Assembly (NCBI GenBank): GCA_028280565.1
Contig: JANQLQ010000198.1
Span: 21,617-85,616 of the forward strand
Reading direction: 5' to 3'
From: Fulvivirga sp.
Lineage (GTDB): Bacteria > Bacteroidota > Bacteroidia > Cytophagales > Cyclobacteriaceae
Length of the DNA stretch: 64,000 nucleotides
Shown: piece by piece, positions 8,844 to 17,728 of the stretch
How positions within the stretch are numbered: the stretch's first letter is position 1
Layout of the letters: each line of letters begins with the position of its first letter
The notes under the pieces: model-generated
Database searches by the model: none
What the model was told of the DNA's origin: nothing
Seen by the model: only the letters and a program-made list of their open reading frames with translations
Position numbers and translations under genes: made by a program

Positions 8844-9347
8844 TTACCTTTTCAGAAGTCGGTTTTTAAGCTCGTCCGGGATAAAATCAATTTGAGGTTT
8901 ACCATCAGACAAGAACCAATCCGTAGGCCCGTAATAGGTGTTTCCGGATATAGGATCTTTGAATTTTGAATACTTCTTACTTTTTACCCCGTTCGATAAA
9001 GCTGCCGATACGGAGCTGCGGACTTTATTTTTATCTAAAGCAGGCTCATGGTCCACTATATACTCCACTACTTCGCTGGCTAAGATCAATTTTCCTTTCA
9101 CAGACTCAAATTGAGCTATTTTTTTGGTCCAAGACCACTGGGGTATGTAGTCCGAACTATTCCAAGAAGATAGGTCAATCGTGGGGCTGTCATTAAAAAT
9201 GGGGAAGCTGGTAAGATTCCGGATATGATTGTCTATCTCAACGATCTCTTTTTTAAATTCTTCTATTTTTAATTCTAATGTACGCTTTTTCTCTGTCAAA
9301 GCTTTTAAATAGAGATCGGCATACTTTTCCGGTAAATTGATCTTCAT
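8844..9347 (-). CDS. Hypothetical protein with N-terminal coiled coil and possible winged-helix domain
   Basis: 167 residues that I cannot assign to a named family. Residues about 1-45 are charged and heptad-like (KKRTLELKIEEFKKEIVEIDNHI), predicting a coiled coil. A Ser/Pro/Trp-rich linker (about 50-75) follows. Residues about 80-140 (KGKLILASEVVEYIVDHEP, then VRSSVSAALSNGVKSKKYSKF) resemble a winged-helix DNA-binding fold of the HARE-HTH sort, ending in a strand pair (GNTYYGPTDWFL). No signal peptide. It lies between the nrd promoter region and rplU, on the same strand as nrdB. A small DNA-associated protein is plausible; the function is unknown. Confidence 0.7.
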   Translation of the reverse strand: MKINLPEKYADLYLKALTEKKRTLELKIEEFKKEIVEIDNHIRNLTSFPIFNDSPTIDLSSWNSSDYIPQWSWTKKIAQFESVKGKLILASEVVEYIVDHEPALDKNKVRSSVSAALSNGVKSKKYSKFKDPISGNTYYGPTDWFLSDGKPQIDFIPDELKNRLLKR

Positions 9348-9398
9348 GAACCTATTTAAAACAGTGTGTAAACGATGATAATGAATATTAGGTCAAAA

Positions 9399-9436
9399 AG
9401 CAAGCAATTCAAGCTGTGCAAGCAAGCATATCAAGC
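9399..9436 (+). repeat. Short imperfect tandem repeat
   Basis: AGCAAGCAATTCAAGC (9399-9414) is repeated with 2 mismatches as AGCAAGCATATCAAGC (9421-9436), a 22-base period or two helical turns. It sits upstream of the rplU promoter. It may be a binding site or chance. Confidence 0.35.
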
Positions 9437-9535
9437 AATAAGTTCTTTGCGCTTGATTTAGAGCGTGGACGAACTACTGGTGTATCGAGTTTGGTATTCC
9501 TACCAAATTAGCTGTTAGGGCTTTAAAAATAAGGT

Positions 9536-9565
9536 TTGAAAATTAAGATAAAACCACTAAATTTG
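9536..9565 (+). promoter_or_regulatory. Promoter of rplU-rpmA
   Basis: TTG (9536-9538), a 19-base spacer and TAAATTTG (9558-9565) match the Bacteroidota sigma-A consensus. The ATG of rplU is 28 bases further on. Confidence 0.7.
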
Positions 9566-9593
9566 CACTCCGTTTTTTAAAGTAACTTTTTAG

Positions 9594-9905
9594 ATGTACG
9601 CAATAGTTGATATAGCCGGAAAGCAGTTCAAAGTAACGCAAGACCAATTCGTATATGCTCCGAAAATGGAGGGCGAAGAAGGCGCTTCCGTAGAGTTCGA
9701 CAAAGTGCTTTTGTTAGATAATGAAGGCAAGGTCGAAGTAGGCGCACCATTGGTAAAAGGCGCCAAAGTTTCAGGTAAGATCCTGGGGCATGTAAAAGGT
9801 GACAAAGTAGTGGTTTTCAAGAAGAAGAGAAGAAAGGGCTACAAAGTCAAAAATGGACATCGTCAAGAGTTTACCAAGGTTTTAATTGAAGGTATTTCTA
9901 AATAA
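9594..9905 (+). CDS. rplU: 50S ribosomal protein L21
   Basis: 103 residues, the normal length for bL21. It begins MYAIVDIAGKQFKVTQDQFV and contains the characteristic basic loop KKKRRKGYKVKNGHRQEFT near the C-terminus, which contacts 23S rRNA. It forms the standard bicistronic unit with rpmA, 9 bases downstream, under the promoter at 9536-9565. Confidence 0.98.
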   Translation: MYAIVDIAGKQFKVTQDQFVYAPKMEGEEGASVEFDKVLLLDNEGKVEVGAPLVKGAKVSGKILGHVKGDKVVVFKKKRRKGYKVKNGHRQEFTKVLIEGISK

Positions 9906-9914
9906 GAGAACAAC

Positions 9915-10172
9915 ATGGCACATAAAAAAGGAGCAGGTAGTTCAAGAAATGGAAGAGAGTCAGAAAGTAAACGGCTCGGCGTCAAGATATTTGGAGGCCA
10001 AAAGGCCATTGCAGGTAATATTATCGTGAGACAAAGGGGTACAAAACATCATCCCGGCAATAATGTAGGTATAGGTAAGGATCATACCCTGTTTGCCCTC
10101 AGCGATGGTGTGGTGAATTTTAAAAAAGGAAGAAATAACCGATCTTATGTATCGGTAGAACCTAACGCTTAA
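9915..10172 (+). CDS. rpmA: 50S ribosomal protein L27
   Basis: 85 residues, normal for bL27, which sits near the peptidyl transferase centre. The sequence [20 protein letters not shown] is typical. The N-terminus starts directly with the mature form, with no cleavable extension of the kind seen in Firmicutes. It is followed by a strong terminator at 10207-10237. Confidence 0.98.
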   Translation: MAHKKGAGSSRNGRESESKRLGVKIFGGQKAIAGNIIVRQRGTKHHPGNNVGIGKDHTLFALSDGVVNFKKGRNNRSYVSVEPNA

Positions 10173-10206
10173 TTTCTCCTCCCTAGCGAGAATAGTTTTA
10201 AAGACT

Positions 10207-10237
10207 AAGGCTGCCTTCATCAAAGGCGGCCTTTTTT
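10207..10237 (+). terminator. Rho-independent terminator of rplU-rpmA
   Basis: AAGGCTGCC and GGCGGCCTT form a 9-bp stem with one mismatch (10207-10215 and 10224-10232) around a short loop, followed by TTTTTT. Confidence 0.88.
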
Positions 10238-10356
10238 GTTGGTAACTGTTGATTCGAGATAAAACATACTAAGTAAGCCCAAAGCCATAAATCTTCCTGT
10301 CATTGCCATGGTGATTCCGATAGCTACTCATAGCTTTTTTAGCTTAAGGTTTATTA

Positions 10357-10452
10357 AATCCCGAAGGGATGGGATTATTATTTATAGAAAATAACAAATG
10401 CCTAATGTGTCAACCCCGAAGGGGTGATATTATTTCACCCCTTCGGGATTTG
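10357..10452. repeat. CCCGAAGGG palindromic repeat cluster
   Basis: Three related units: AATCCCGAAGGGATGGGATT (10357-10376), then CCCGAAGGGGTGA (10415-10427) and its exact reverse complement (10435-10447), which form a perfect 13-bp stem with a 7-base loop. Such short GC-rich palindromes often appear as dispersed repeats between genes in Bacteroidota. It lies beyond the rpmA terminator. Confidence 0.7.
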
Positions 10453-11160
10453 AAAATAAAGGGAGGGCTAAGGTTATTCCCTTAAATTAGGAGCTACGAT
10501 AGCTATCGGGAGAAGAAGTACCCCAATTGGAGAATGTAAATAGCTTGCCCGCCGCGTATCAGAAGTAGGGGAGTTGCTTCACCGCCGGTCCTGCCGTCCG
10601 GGTCCCGCGTTTCGTAAAAATGGTAAGGGATGGTTTTTATTCCTGTAATCCTGGCTGAGGTTAGCAGGATTCCTTTGGGTACACATTGCAAAAGCCTGTG
10701 ATTGGGGAACTTCATTTCCGGCCAGGGGCTGAAACCATTTGAAATGGAGGTAATGGATTTGTCACACCCCTCATTTTGAGTGATCCAAGCTGCGATGTAA
10801 ACGCTACCTAGATCTTTTGTCCCCTTCTATGCGTGGTAAGCCCTGTGCCCCGTTCGTTCACTTCTTTTTACCTCCCTCGAAGCGTTCCTTTTCAAGGATT
10901 TAGGTGCCGTATTTTTAGTTAAAAGAACTTGTAAGAAAATAACCTAAAAAGTTCCAAAAAACAGCAGAATGACAAATAATCCGCTGTTTTTGACATGTCG
11001 GATAGAATTGTTCAATTGATAAAAAAGCTCATTTTTTTGAATTATTTCGATGTAACTCCTTGAAAACGAGAGTAAACGCGTATTTGCTTGATTATCAAGT
11101 TTATGAAACAATTTTTTTTCAAAAAAGTTTCAAAAAATTTTAATTTTTTATTTCCAGCCG
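10453..11160. other. Long non-coding stretch upstream of the first SusC gene
   Basis: I see no convincing gene. A GC-richer part (10530-10620, CCGCCGCGTATC and similar) has the look of repeat debris. The part from about 10920 is very AT-rich and leads into the SusC leader. A 70-codon minus-strand open frame (10503-10715) has no recognisable features. Confidence 0.5.
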
Positions 11161-11201
11161 TAAATTGGGGGTTAACTCTATTTTAACCTAATCAAAACTG
11201 T
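11161..11201 (+). promoter_or_regulatory. Conserved SusC leader, copy 1
   Basis: TAAATTGGG (11161-11169) and TTAACCTAATCAAAACTG (11183-11200) immediately before the ATG recur almost unchanged before the second SusC gene (17686-17728), in otherwise different sequence. TAAATTGG is near the TAnnTTTG -7 consensus, so the block may hold the promoter and a common 5' leader. Confidence 0.5.
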
Positions 11202-14200
11202 ATGAAAAAGCTAATACTTAGTTTAGTAGTAGTCCTGTTTGCTATTGGGCAAAACTGGGCGCAAGAAAGGACCATATCGGGTAAGGTTACCTCGCTGGAG
11301 GATGGCTCTCCCTTACCGGGTGTGAATGTGGTCTTGAAAGGGACCACCAGCGGTTCAGTCACGAACGTTGATGGAAGCTACTCACTTCGTGTCCCTGCCA
11401 GTGGCGGGACGCTCGTTTTTTCTTTCATAGGACTGGCCACGGAAGAGGTGCAGGTGGGAACGAGAAGTACTGTTGATGTCAAGATGTCTACAGATGTGAA
11501 ACAACTCTCGGAAGTTGTGGTGACGGCCTTAGGTGTATCCAGGGACAAAAAGGCGGTCGGCTATTCTGTACAAAGTATCGAGGGCGAGGAAATAGCACAA
11601 TCTGCAGAGCCTAACATTGTAAATTCCCTGCAGGGGCAGGTAGCCGGGGTGCAGATCCAAGGAACATCCGGCGCGCTGGGCGGCTCTTCACGGATTACCA
11701 TCCGGGGTTCGAATTCCTTCCTTGGAGAAAACCAGCCCTTGTTCGTCGTAGATGGTATGCCCATCAACAACGACAACTATGCCACTAACGCTCAACAAAG
11801 AGGGTTTGGTGATGGAGCCTTCGATTACGGAAATGCGGCTTCGGATATCAACCCGCAGGATATAGAGTCTATCTCTGTCTTGAAAGGTGCAGCTGCTACG
11901 GCGCTGTACGGTACTCGTGGTTCTAACGGGGTTATCCTCATTACTACCAAATCAGGTAAAGGTAAAAAGGGGCTTGGGGTAGATGTAAACTCCTCCGTAA
12001 CGTTTGAAAGTCCGCTGGCGCTGATAGAGCACCAAGATAAATACGGCGGAGGTGCCATCCAGTCCACTCCGTCAGGTTTTACGGAATTCACAGAAGGTGG
12101 AGAAACCTTTTTCGCCCCGGCATATGCCAAGGATGGTGCATGGGGTCCGCGGTATGACCCTAATATTTCAGTAAGGCACTGGGATTCTTGGGACCCTACT
12201 AGCCCTAACTATGGAGAAACCCGGCCCTGGGTAGCCCCAGAAAATGGATATGAAGAGTTCTTCGAAACGGGTGTGACCTACCAGAATTCGGTCGGTTTTT
12301 CAGGAGGCAACGACCGGGGAAGTTTCCGCCTGGGGTACACACGCCTGGATCAAACCGGCATTTTGCCTAATTCAGAGCTTGACAGGAATATCGTCAGTTT
12401 TAATGTACAGCAAAATCTTACAGATAAGCTCAAAGTCTTTGGAGCCGGGAGCTGGGTTACGCAAGAAGCCACTGGGCGTACTTCTACGGGCTATGATAAT
12501 AGAAACCCCATGCAGGCTTTTACCCAATGGTGGCAACCTCAACTCGACTTGGAAAGACTACAGAACTATGAAAGGGGAGACGGGTCGCAATACACTTGGA
12601 ACCCGATCGGGATCACCAAAAACCCTGACGGTTCTTTAAAAAGTTTTGATTCATCACCAAAGTTCTTTGATAATCCTTACTGGGTCAGGAATAGAAATTT
12701 ACAAGAAGATACTAGGGATCGTTTTTTTGGCAACGTAGGGTTCAATTATGAGATCATAGAAGGTTTGAGCGTTGCGGTTAAAGCCATGACCGATGGTTTT
12801 ACATTCCAAGCGCGGGAAGGTATCGAAGTAGGAGGCGTGGATCAATCGGACTATACCGAGAGGACCCGGGTGTTCAGGGAGACCAACCTTGAAGGTAAAT
12901 TGCTTTACACGAAAGATCTTTCCCAGGACATCTCTTTGAGCGCTATGCTGGGCGGTAACCTTATGCAACAGGAAAGAGACTACACCTTTGCTTCGGTCAA
13001 TGGCGGCTTGGCATTGGGAGGGTTTTTCAACATAGAGAATGGCATTGGAAATCCCACGGTGACCACTACACGTGAAGAAAGGAAGATCAATAGTGTTTTT
13101 GCGACCACATCGTTGGGATACGCTTCCACCATTTTTGTGGATTTTGCAGTGAGGAATGATTGGTCCTCCACGTTGCCGGAGGGAGATAACAGTTACATAT
13201 ACCCATCGGTCTCTACCAGTTTTGTGTTTACCGAGCTTCCCGTTTTGCAGAATAACAGGATCATCTCTTTTGGTAAATTAAGGGCTGGTTATGGTACGGC
13301 GGCCACTGACTCAGATCCTTATCGATTGACCAGTGTTTATGAGCCATTGTCACCAAACTTTGGAGAAGCCCCGAGGTATGCCGTACCTAATGCCAGGAAT
13401 AACCCTGCGTTAAAACCAGAATTCACCAAGGAATTTGAAGTGGGTTTGGAGATGAATTTCCTGAACAATCGCGCTGGGTTTGATATATCGTACTATAACC
13501 GTGTCACCGAAGACCAGATCTTTGAAGTAGCCACCTCTGCTACTACTGGCGTTACTTCGCGCTTTCTGAATGCCGGGTCTATGGAGAATAGTGGTTTTGA
13601 AATTATGCTAAGAGGAACCCCGGTAAAGGTAGGGGCATTTTCTTGGGATGTGAATGTGAACTTTGCCACGTATAACAATGAAGTGGTTGAATTGGCAGAT
13701 GGTGTGGATAATATCTTGATCGGCACTACCTGGGCCGCTAATCTTAGCATTGAAAAAGGACAGCCTTACATGGCATTGATGGGACAGGATTTCCAGCGTA
13801 ACGAGGCCGGCAAGATCATTGTTGATGAGGAGGGAATGCCTTTAGTGGAAGAGAATAGGAAATTCTTAGGCTCAGCGGTTGCAGATTTTACAGGCGGAAT
13901 AAGGAATACGTTCAGCTACAAAGGGATCCGGGCCAGCGCGCTTATCGATTTTCAAAAAGGGGGAGTGATACATTCTACCTCTTTGCAGTGGGCCAAATAT
14001 TCCGGGATGCTGCCGGAAACGGCCGAGGGTAATATTCGTGAAGAAGGTATGATCATAGACGGTGTCCGCGAGGATGGTACGGAGAATACGGTTGCCATTG
14101 ATCCCCAGGTATATTACCAAACCTATTGGGATGTAGCATCGCCCAATGTATACGATGCCGATTTTGTGAAGCTGCGAGAAGTTAGTGTTTCGTATACTTT

Positions 14201-14399
14201 GCCCAACTCAATTATGGAAAAATTGCCCATCCGCGATCTTACCATTGGCTTTCTCGGGCGTAACCTAGCCATCATACATTCAGATCTTCCCTATTTGGAT
14301 CCGCAGGTGGTTACAGGTACTGGCAATGCTCAAGGCCTGGAAAATGCACAGGTCCCTTCGACCAAATCATTGGGCTTTAATGTAAGTTTCAAACTGTAA
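11202..14399 (+). CDS. SusC/RagA-family TonB-linked outer membrane protein (triad 1)
   Basis: A 1065-residue importer barrel that works with the SusD-like lipoprotein encoded 7 bases downstream. The signal peptide ends at GQNWAQ (about 21). The CarboxypepD_reg domain (about 24-110) carries SGKVTSLEDGSPLPGVNV. The TonB-plug has the family signature LSEVVVTALGVSR, a RITIRGSNSF segment and the LKGAAATALYGTRGSNGVI motif (residues about 225-245). The barrel ends ...SLGFNVSFKL. No hydrolase is linked, so this is not a classical polysaccharide locus and the substrate is unknown; oligopeptides or small glycans are both possible. The first ~110 residues are close to those of the second SusC (17729), indicating duplication. 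Confidence 0.93.
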   Translation: MKKLILSLVVVLFAIGQNWAQERTISGKVTSLEDGSPLPGVNVVLKGTTSGSVTNVDGSYSLRVPASGGTLVFSFIGLATEEVQVGTRSTVDVKMSTDVKQLSEVVVTALGVSRDKKAVGYSVQSIEGEEIAQSAEPNIVNSLQGQVAGVQIQGTSGALGGSSRITIRGSNSFLGENQPLFVVDGMPINNDNYATNAQQRGFGDGAFDYGNAASDINPQDIESISVLKGAAATALYGTRGSNGVILITTKSGKGKKGLGVDVNSSVTFESPLALIEHQDKYGGGAIQSTPSGFTEFTEGGETFFAPAYAKDGAWGPRYDPNISVRHWDSWDPTSPNYGETRPWVAPENGYEEFFETGVTYQNSVGFSGGNDRGSFRLGYTRLDQTGILPNSELDRNIVSFNVQQNLTDKLKVFGAGSWVTQEATGRTSTGYDNRNPMQAFTQWWQPQLDLERLQNYERGDGSQYTWNPIGITKNPDGSLKSFDSSPKFFDNPYWVRNRNLQEDTRDRFFGNVGFNYEIIEGLSVAVKAMTDGFTFQAREGIEVGGVDQSDYTERTRVFRETNLEGKLLYTKDLSQDISLSAMLGGNLMQQERDYTFASVNGGLALGGFFNIENGIGNPTVTTTREERKINSVFATTSLGYASTIFVDFAVRNDWSSTLPEGDNSYIYPSVSTSFVFTELPVLQNNRIISFGKLRAGYGTAATDSDPYRLTSVYEPLSPNFGEAPRYAVPNARNNPALKPEFTKEFEVGLEMNFLNNRAGFDISYYNRVTEDQIFEVATSATTGVTSRFLNAGSMENSGFEIMLRGTPVKVGAFSWDVNVNFATYNNEVVELADGVDNILIGTTWAANLSIEKGQPYMALMGQDFQRNEAGKIIVDEEGMPLVEENRKFLGSAVADFTGGIRNTFSYKGIRASALIDFQKGGVIHSTSLQWAKYSGMLPETAEGNIREEGMIIDGVREDGTENTVAIDPQVYYQTYWDVASPNVYDADFVKLREVSVSYTLPNSIMEKLPIRDLTIGFLGRNLAIIHSDLPYLDPQVVTGTGNAQGLENAQVPSTKSLGFNVSFKL

Positions 14400-14406
14400 A
14401 TCCATT

Positions 14407-15882
14407 ATGAAGAAATACATGAATACTAATAATAAAATAGTATCAATGTTACTGGTGCTAACATTGATCGTAGTTTCTTGCACAGACGATTTCGATGAGA
14501 TCAACACGGATCCTAATAACCCCACCAGTGTACCGGCTGAAAACCTTTTTACCCAGGCCCAGTTTTCGTTAGTGGATGAAATGTGGGGGAGAGCCCTGAA
14601 TTTTGAATATGCCATGTTAATGGTCCAGCATTTTGCACAGGTAGAATATGCCGAGGACTCTAGGTACAATCAAAGTAATTCTACATTCAATACTCCTTGG
14701 GTCACTCTTTTTGCCGGGAACCAGGACACACAATCCGACGGGGGCTTGGCAAACGTCCAAGAGGCTATGGAGCTAACCATGGAAGACCCGAATATCAACG
14801 AGGCACAAAGGAATAACCGGTTGGCACAACTTGGTATTATGAGAGCTTGGACCTTTCAAATTATAACCGATGTGTGGGGAGATGTTCCCTATTCAGAAGC
14901 TTTGCAGCCCAATGAATTCCCTTTTCCAGCGTATGATCCTCAAGAAAATATCTACAGTGGATTATTAGCAGAACTGGATGAGGCTTTAGGTAGGATAAGC
15001 ACCTCGGAAAGTGGATTTGCTTCGGGTGACGTACTTTTTGGTGGAGATATGGCGTCGTGGGGAAGGTTTGGCAATTCCCTGAAATTGAGAATGGGAATGC
15101 GGATCTCGGATGTAGATGCTACGTTGGCAAGCACCGTGGTTTCCGAAGCAATGAGTTCAAGTTTGGGGCTGATCGGCAATAACGAGCAAAACGCTGTTTT
15201 TGTGTTTAACTCGGACCAAAGGCTGGCCAACCCGTTTTACGTGGATAATGTAATAAATAACCGGGACGATTTCGCCGTTTCAGAGATCTTGATATCCAGG
15301 ATGGAATCGGCCAACGACCCTCGCCTGTCGGCTTATGCCTTGAGAAATACAAACGATGAGTTTGTAGGAATGCCTTATGGACTGACGGACGCTGATGCTT
15401 TTGCATTAAATACTGTTACTTCGAGGCCGAATGGTTCTATTCGAGAGGCTACTGCACCGGCGACACTGCTGAGCTATGCCGAGGTGGAATTTCTCCGTGC
15501 TGAAGCAATACAACGTAATTTCACCACCGGGGATGCATCCCAGTCGTATGCTAACGCTATCGAAGCGTCTATGAAACAGTGGGGAATAAGTGATCAATCG
15601 GCCATTGACAGTTACCTTGCCGCGCACCCTTATGACGCTGCTAATTTCAAAGAATCCATTGGCTATGAAAAGTGGATAGCACTTTACACGCAGGGCGTTG
15701 AGGCCTGGGCGGAAAGAAGAAGGTTAGATGCCCCTTCACTGCCGGTACCGGAAGCGGCTGTATTGGATATGATCCCGGTACGTGCTTTCTATCCCGCCGT
15801 GGAGCAGGAGGCCAATGCCACTAATCTTGATGCCGTAGGTTTTAACAATCAAACCACGAAAGTTTGGTGGGATGTGTTTTGA
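14407..15882 (+). CDS. SusD/RagB-family substrate-binding lipoprotein (triad 1)
   Basis: 491 residues; surface lipoprotein that caps the SusC barrel and binds ligand. Lipobox IVVSC with C25, followed by TDDFDE, an acidic start typical of Bacteroidota surface-export signals. Family landmarks are the INTDPNNPT segment after the lipobox, RAWTFQIITDVWGDVPYSEA, LLSYAEVEFLRAEA and EKWIALYTQGVEAWAERRR (TPR-rich alpha-helical fold of the SusD-like group). A second in-frame ATG at codon 5 is also possible. Translation follows SusC after 7 bases. Confidence 0.92.
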   Translation: MKKYMNTNNKIVSMLLVLTLIVVSCTDDFDEINTDPNNPTSVPAENLFTQAQFSLVDEMWGRALNFEYAMLMVQHFAQVEYAEDSRYNQSNSTFNTPWVTLFAGNQDTQSDGGLANVQEAMELTMEDPNINEAQRNNRLAQLGIMRAWTFQIITDVWGDVPYSEALQPNEFPFPAYDPQENIYSGLLAELDEALGRISTSESGFASGDVLFGGDMASWGRFGNSLKLRMGMRISDVDATLASTVVSEAMSSSLGLIGNNEQNAVFVFNSDQRLANPFYVDNVINNRDDFAVSEILISRMESANDPRLSAYALRNTNDEFVGMPYGLTDADAFALNTVTSRPNGSIREATAPATLLSYAEVEFLRAEAIQRNFTTGDASQSYANAIEASMKQWGISDQSAIDSYLAAHPYDAANFKESIGYEKWIALYTQGVEAWAERRRLDAPSLPVPEAAVLDMIPVRAFYPAVEQEANATNLDAVGFNNQTTKVWWDVF

Positions 15883-16098
15883 CAAACCCTATTTCAATAG
15901 GGGTGAAGGCCATAAAGAGTTGTCGGGCTGTATCCATAGTGATCGTAAACTAAGCCGGGTAACGGTCAAATAATAAAGAACAAAAATGAATTTATACAAG
16001 CGTTTAGTTATGGAAATAGTCAAGAAAGGAAGCTTACCGAAAAGTCTTTTCTCCTGTAGCTACACGATCTTATACACATTGGAAATAATTAAATAAGA

Positions 16099-17151
16099 AT
16101 GAAATTTTCGAATAAATTTAATGTACTGAAAAGATGGACGCTGATGAGCCTGGTCCTTTTCGTCATTACTTCCTGTGATGATAATGAAGAACAAGACTTT
16201 TTTAGTCCCGGTAGCCGCTTAGTCATCGTAGGCGCCGATGAGGTTAAAGTTGGAGATCTCGACGTTCAATACTTTGTCCAGAATAATACCTTGGACAAGG
16301 ATTATACATGGACTTTAGGCCAGCTCGCCACGCTGCAAGAAGACAGCTTTAATGACGCGTTTGCCTACCTGTCGTTTTCTGCGCTGGGTCAATTGCAACT
16401 GCAAACAAACAATGGCACAGCGACAGGCTCGAAAATCATCGAGGTGACTAGCCGGGAGGTGGGTTTCACCGTAGATTCACTTCAAACGATGGAGTCTTTG
16501 GTGAACGATACTATATCGGTCCCGCTGTCCGTATCCGGGGGATTGGGAGGTAATGTAGAAATTGCCTACACCATCTCTGGGACATTGGACCCCTCGCAAT
16601 ATGATATTTTGCCCGGTTTCGAAAGCCCAATCACACTCAACCGAGACGGTGAGGCGGAAATCATGATGGTACTAAAGCCAGAAACCAATTTAGATGCAGG
16701 CAATATCATCTTGACGATTGACAACATCACACCGACGTTGAGTGATGAGTATGTTTTGACGAGCTCTACGGAATTGCGTTCCATTCAATACTGGATCATG
16801 AATGATTTCAAAGAAGTGTCAATAGATACGACCACGCTGGCATTAGACAGCGCGGAAGGTGTGTTTTCATACCCTATACTATTGTCTAATCCGTCAAGTT
16901 CGGAAATCGAGGTGAGTTATGAAATAACTGCCAGCGGACCTGGGGTGAGAGATGCAACAGCAACCTCTACACTGGGAACCTTGGTCTTCAGCCCGGGTGA
17001 AACTGGTAAGGACATCACATTAAGCATCGATATTTCCGCATTTGCTTCTGATCAAGCCATAACGATAAGCATAACAGGCATTACTGGTCCTGATGCTGAG
17101 GCAAGGCTTTCTGAAAGAATAGAGAAGGTTATTGAAATTGATGTGAACTAA
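16099..17151 (+). CDS. Lipoprotein with Calx-beta-like beta-sandwich repeats (triad 1)
   Basis: 350 residues, lipobox VITSC with C26, followed by DDNEEQD, a strongly acidic surface-export signal. The rest is predicted all-beta. Two segments (about 125-225 and 235-345) share the pattern of Calx-beta or Ig-like repeats, with phrases such as VSLSG-type strands, LTIDNITPTLSDE and ISITGITGPDAEA. I do not recognise a named family. It lies 216 bases after susD on the same strand, so it is probably the third component of the triad, perhaps an accessory surface ligand-binding protein like SusE/SusF by position. This role is inferred from position only. Confidence 0.75.
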   Translation: MKFSNKFNVLKRWTLMSLVLFVITSCDDNEEQDFFSPGSRLVIVGADEVKVGDLDVQYFVQNNTLDKDYTWTLGQLATLQEDSFNDAFAYLSFSALGQLQLQTNNGTATGSKIIEVTSREVGFTVDSLQTMESLVNDTISVPLSVSGGLGGNVEIAYTISGTLDPSQYDILPGFESPITLNRDGEAEIMMVLKPETNLDAGNIILTIDNITPTLSDEYVLTSSTELRSIQYWIMNDFKEVSIDTTTLALDSAEGVFSYPILLSNPSSSEIEVSYEITASGPGVRDATATSTLGTLVFSPGETGKDITLSIDISAFASDQAITISITGITGPDAEARLSERIEKVIEIDVN

Positions 17152-17183
17152 AATTAAACGGGAATTTCTCCCGCTAATGGAAT

Positions 17184-17244
17184 GGGCCGTGGAGTATGCC
17201 GGTATACGTTTAAACGTACCGGCCTATTGCACGGCCCTGTTTTA
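17184..17244 (+). terminator. Terminator-like nested hairpin after triad 1
   Basis: GGGCCGTG (17184-17191) pairs with CACGGCCC (17230-17237). Inside it a second stem forms from GCCGGTA and TACCGGC around TTTAAA. TGTTTT follows. A smaller hairpin, CGGGA/TCCCG, precedes it at 17160-17174. It marks the end of the first triad transcript. Confidence 0.65.
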
Positions 17245-17685
17245 TAAGAACCCTCCCTATCTTCCCCGTTGGCACGGATACGCTTCTTCTCATGTTATAT
17301 AGAGTCCATATAGCCAATTACTGGGATCAGCCTTTAACTTACTGGCAATCAAATGCCAGGTTGTTTATAGGTGTAATTTTTGAATAGGGTCTATATACTA
17401 CTTTTTGGGGTGTATTATTTGTCATATTTATCACGTAATTTTTATATTTCAATTCATTTGGAGCTTCTTGGTAAACAGGGTCTTGTTTTTGAAATGGTAT
17501 TATTCCAATAATAAAATAATATTTGGTTAATAATAATTTTTAAAAACTTTTAATCTGATTATTTTAAAAAATAACATATTTAAATCTTTATTTTTATTTA
17601 AATCTAAAATTCGGTTAAGCAAATTAATAAATATTTTTTAGGATAAAATCTTTCGAAGAAATTTTACAGTTCAATTTATATAACC
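17245..17685. other. AT-rich non-coding upstream region of the second SusC gene
   Basis: Very AT-rich, especially 17500-17680, with runs of A and T but no gene, palindrome or RNA I can identify. Probably promoter and upstream control region for triad 2. Confidence 0.5.
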
Positions 17686-17728
17686 TAAATTGGGTCAATT
17701 ATTAAATAATTAACCTAACCAAAACTGT
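17686..17728 (+). promoter_or_regulatory. Conserved SusC leader, copy 2
   Basis: TAAATTGGG (17686-17694) and TTAACCTAACCAAAACTG directly before ATGAAAAAG repeat the leader seen before the first SusC gene (11161-11201), with the two blocks at nearly the same distances from the start codon. Confidence 0.5.

Noticed and set aside
10503..10715. 70-codon minus-strand open frame
   Set aside because: No domain, no promoter; lies in sequence that looks like repeat debris.
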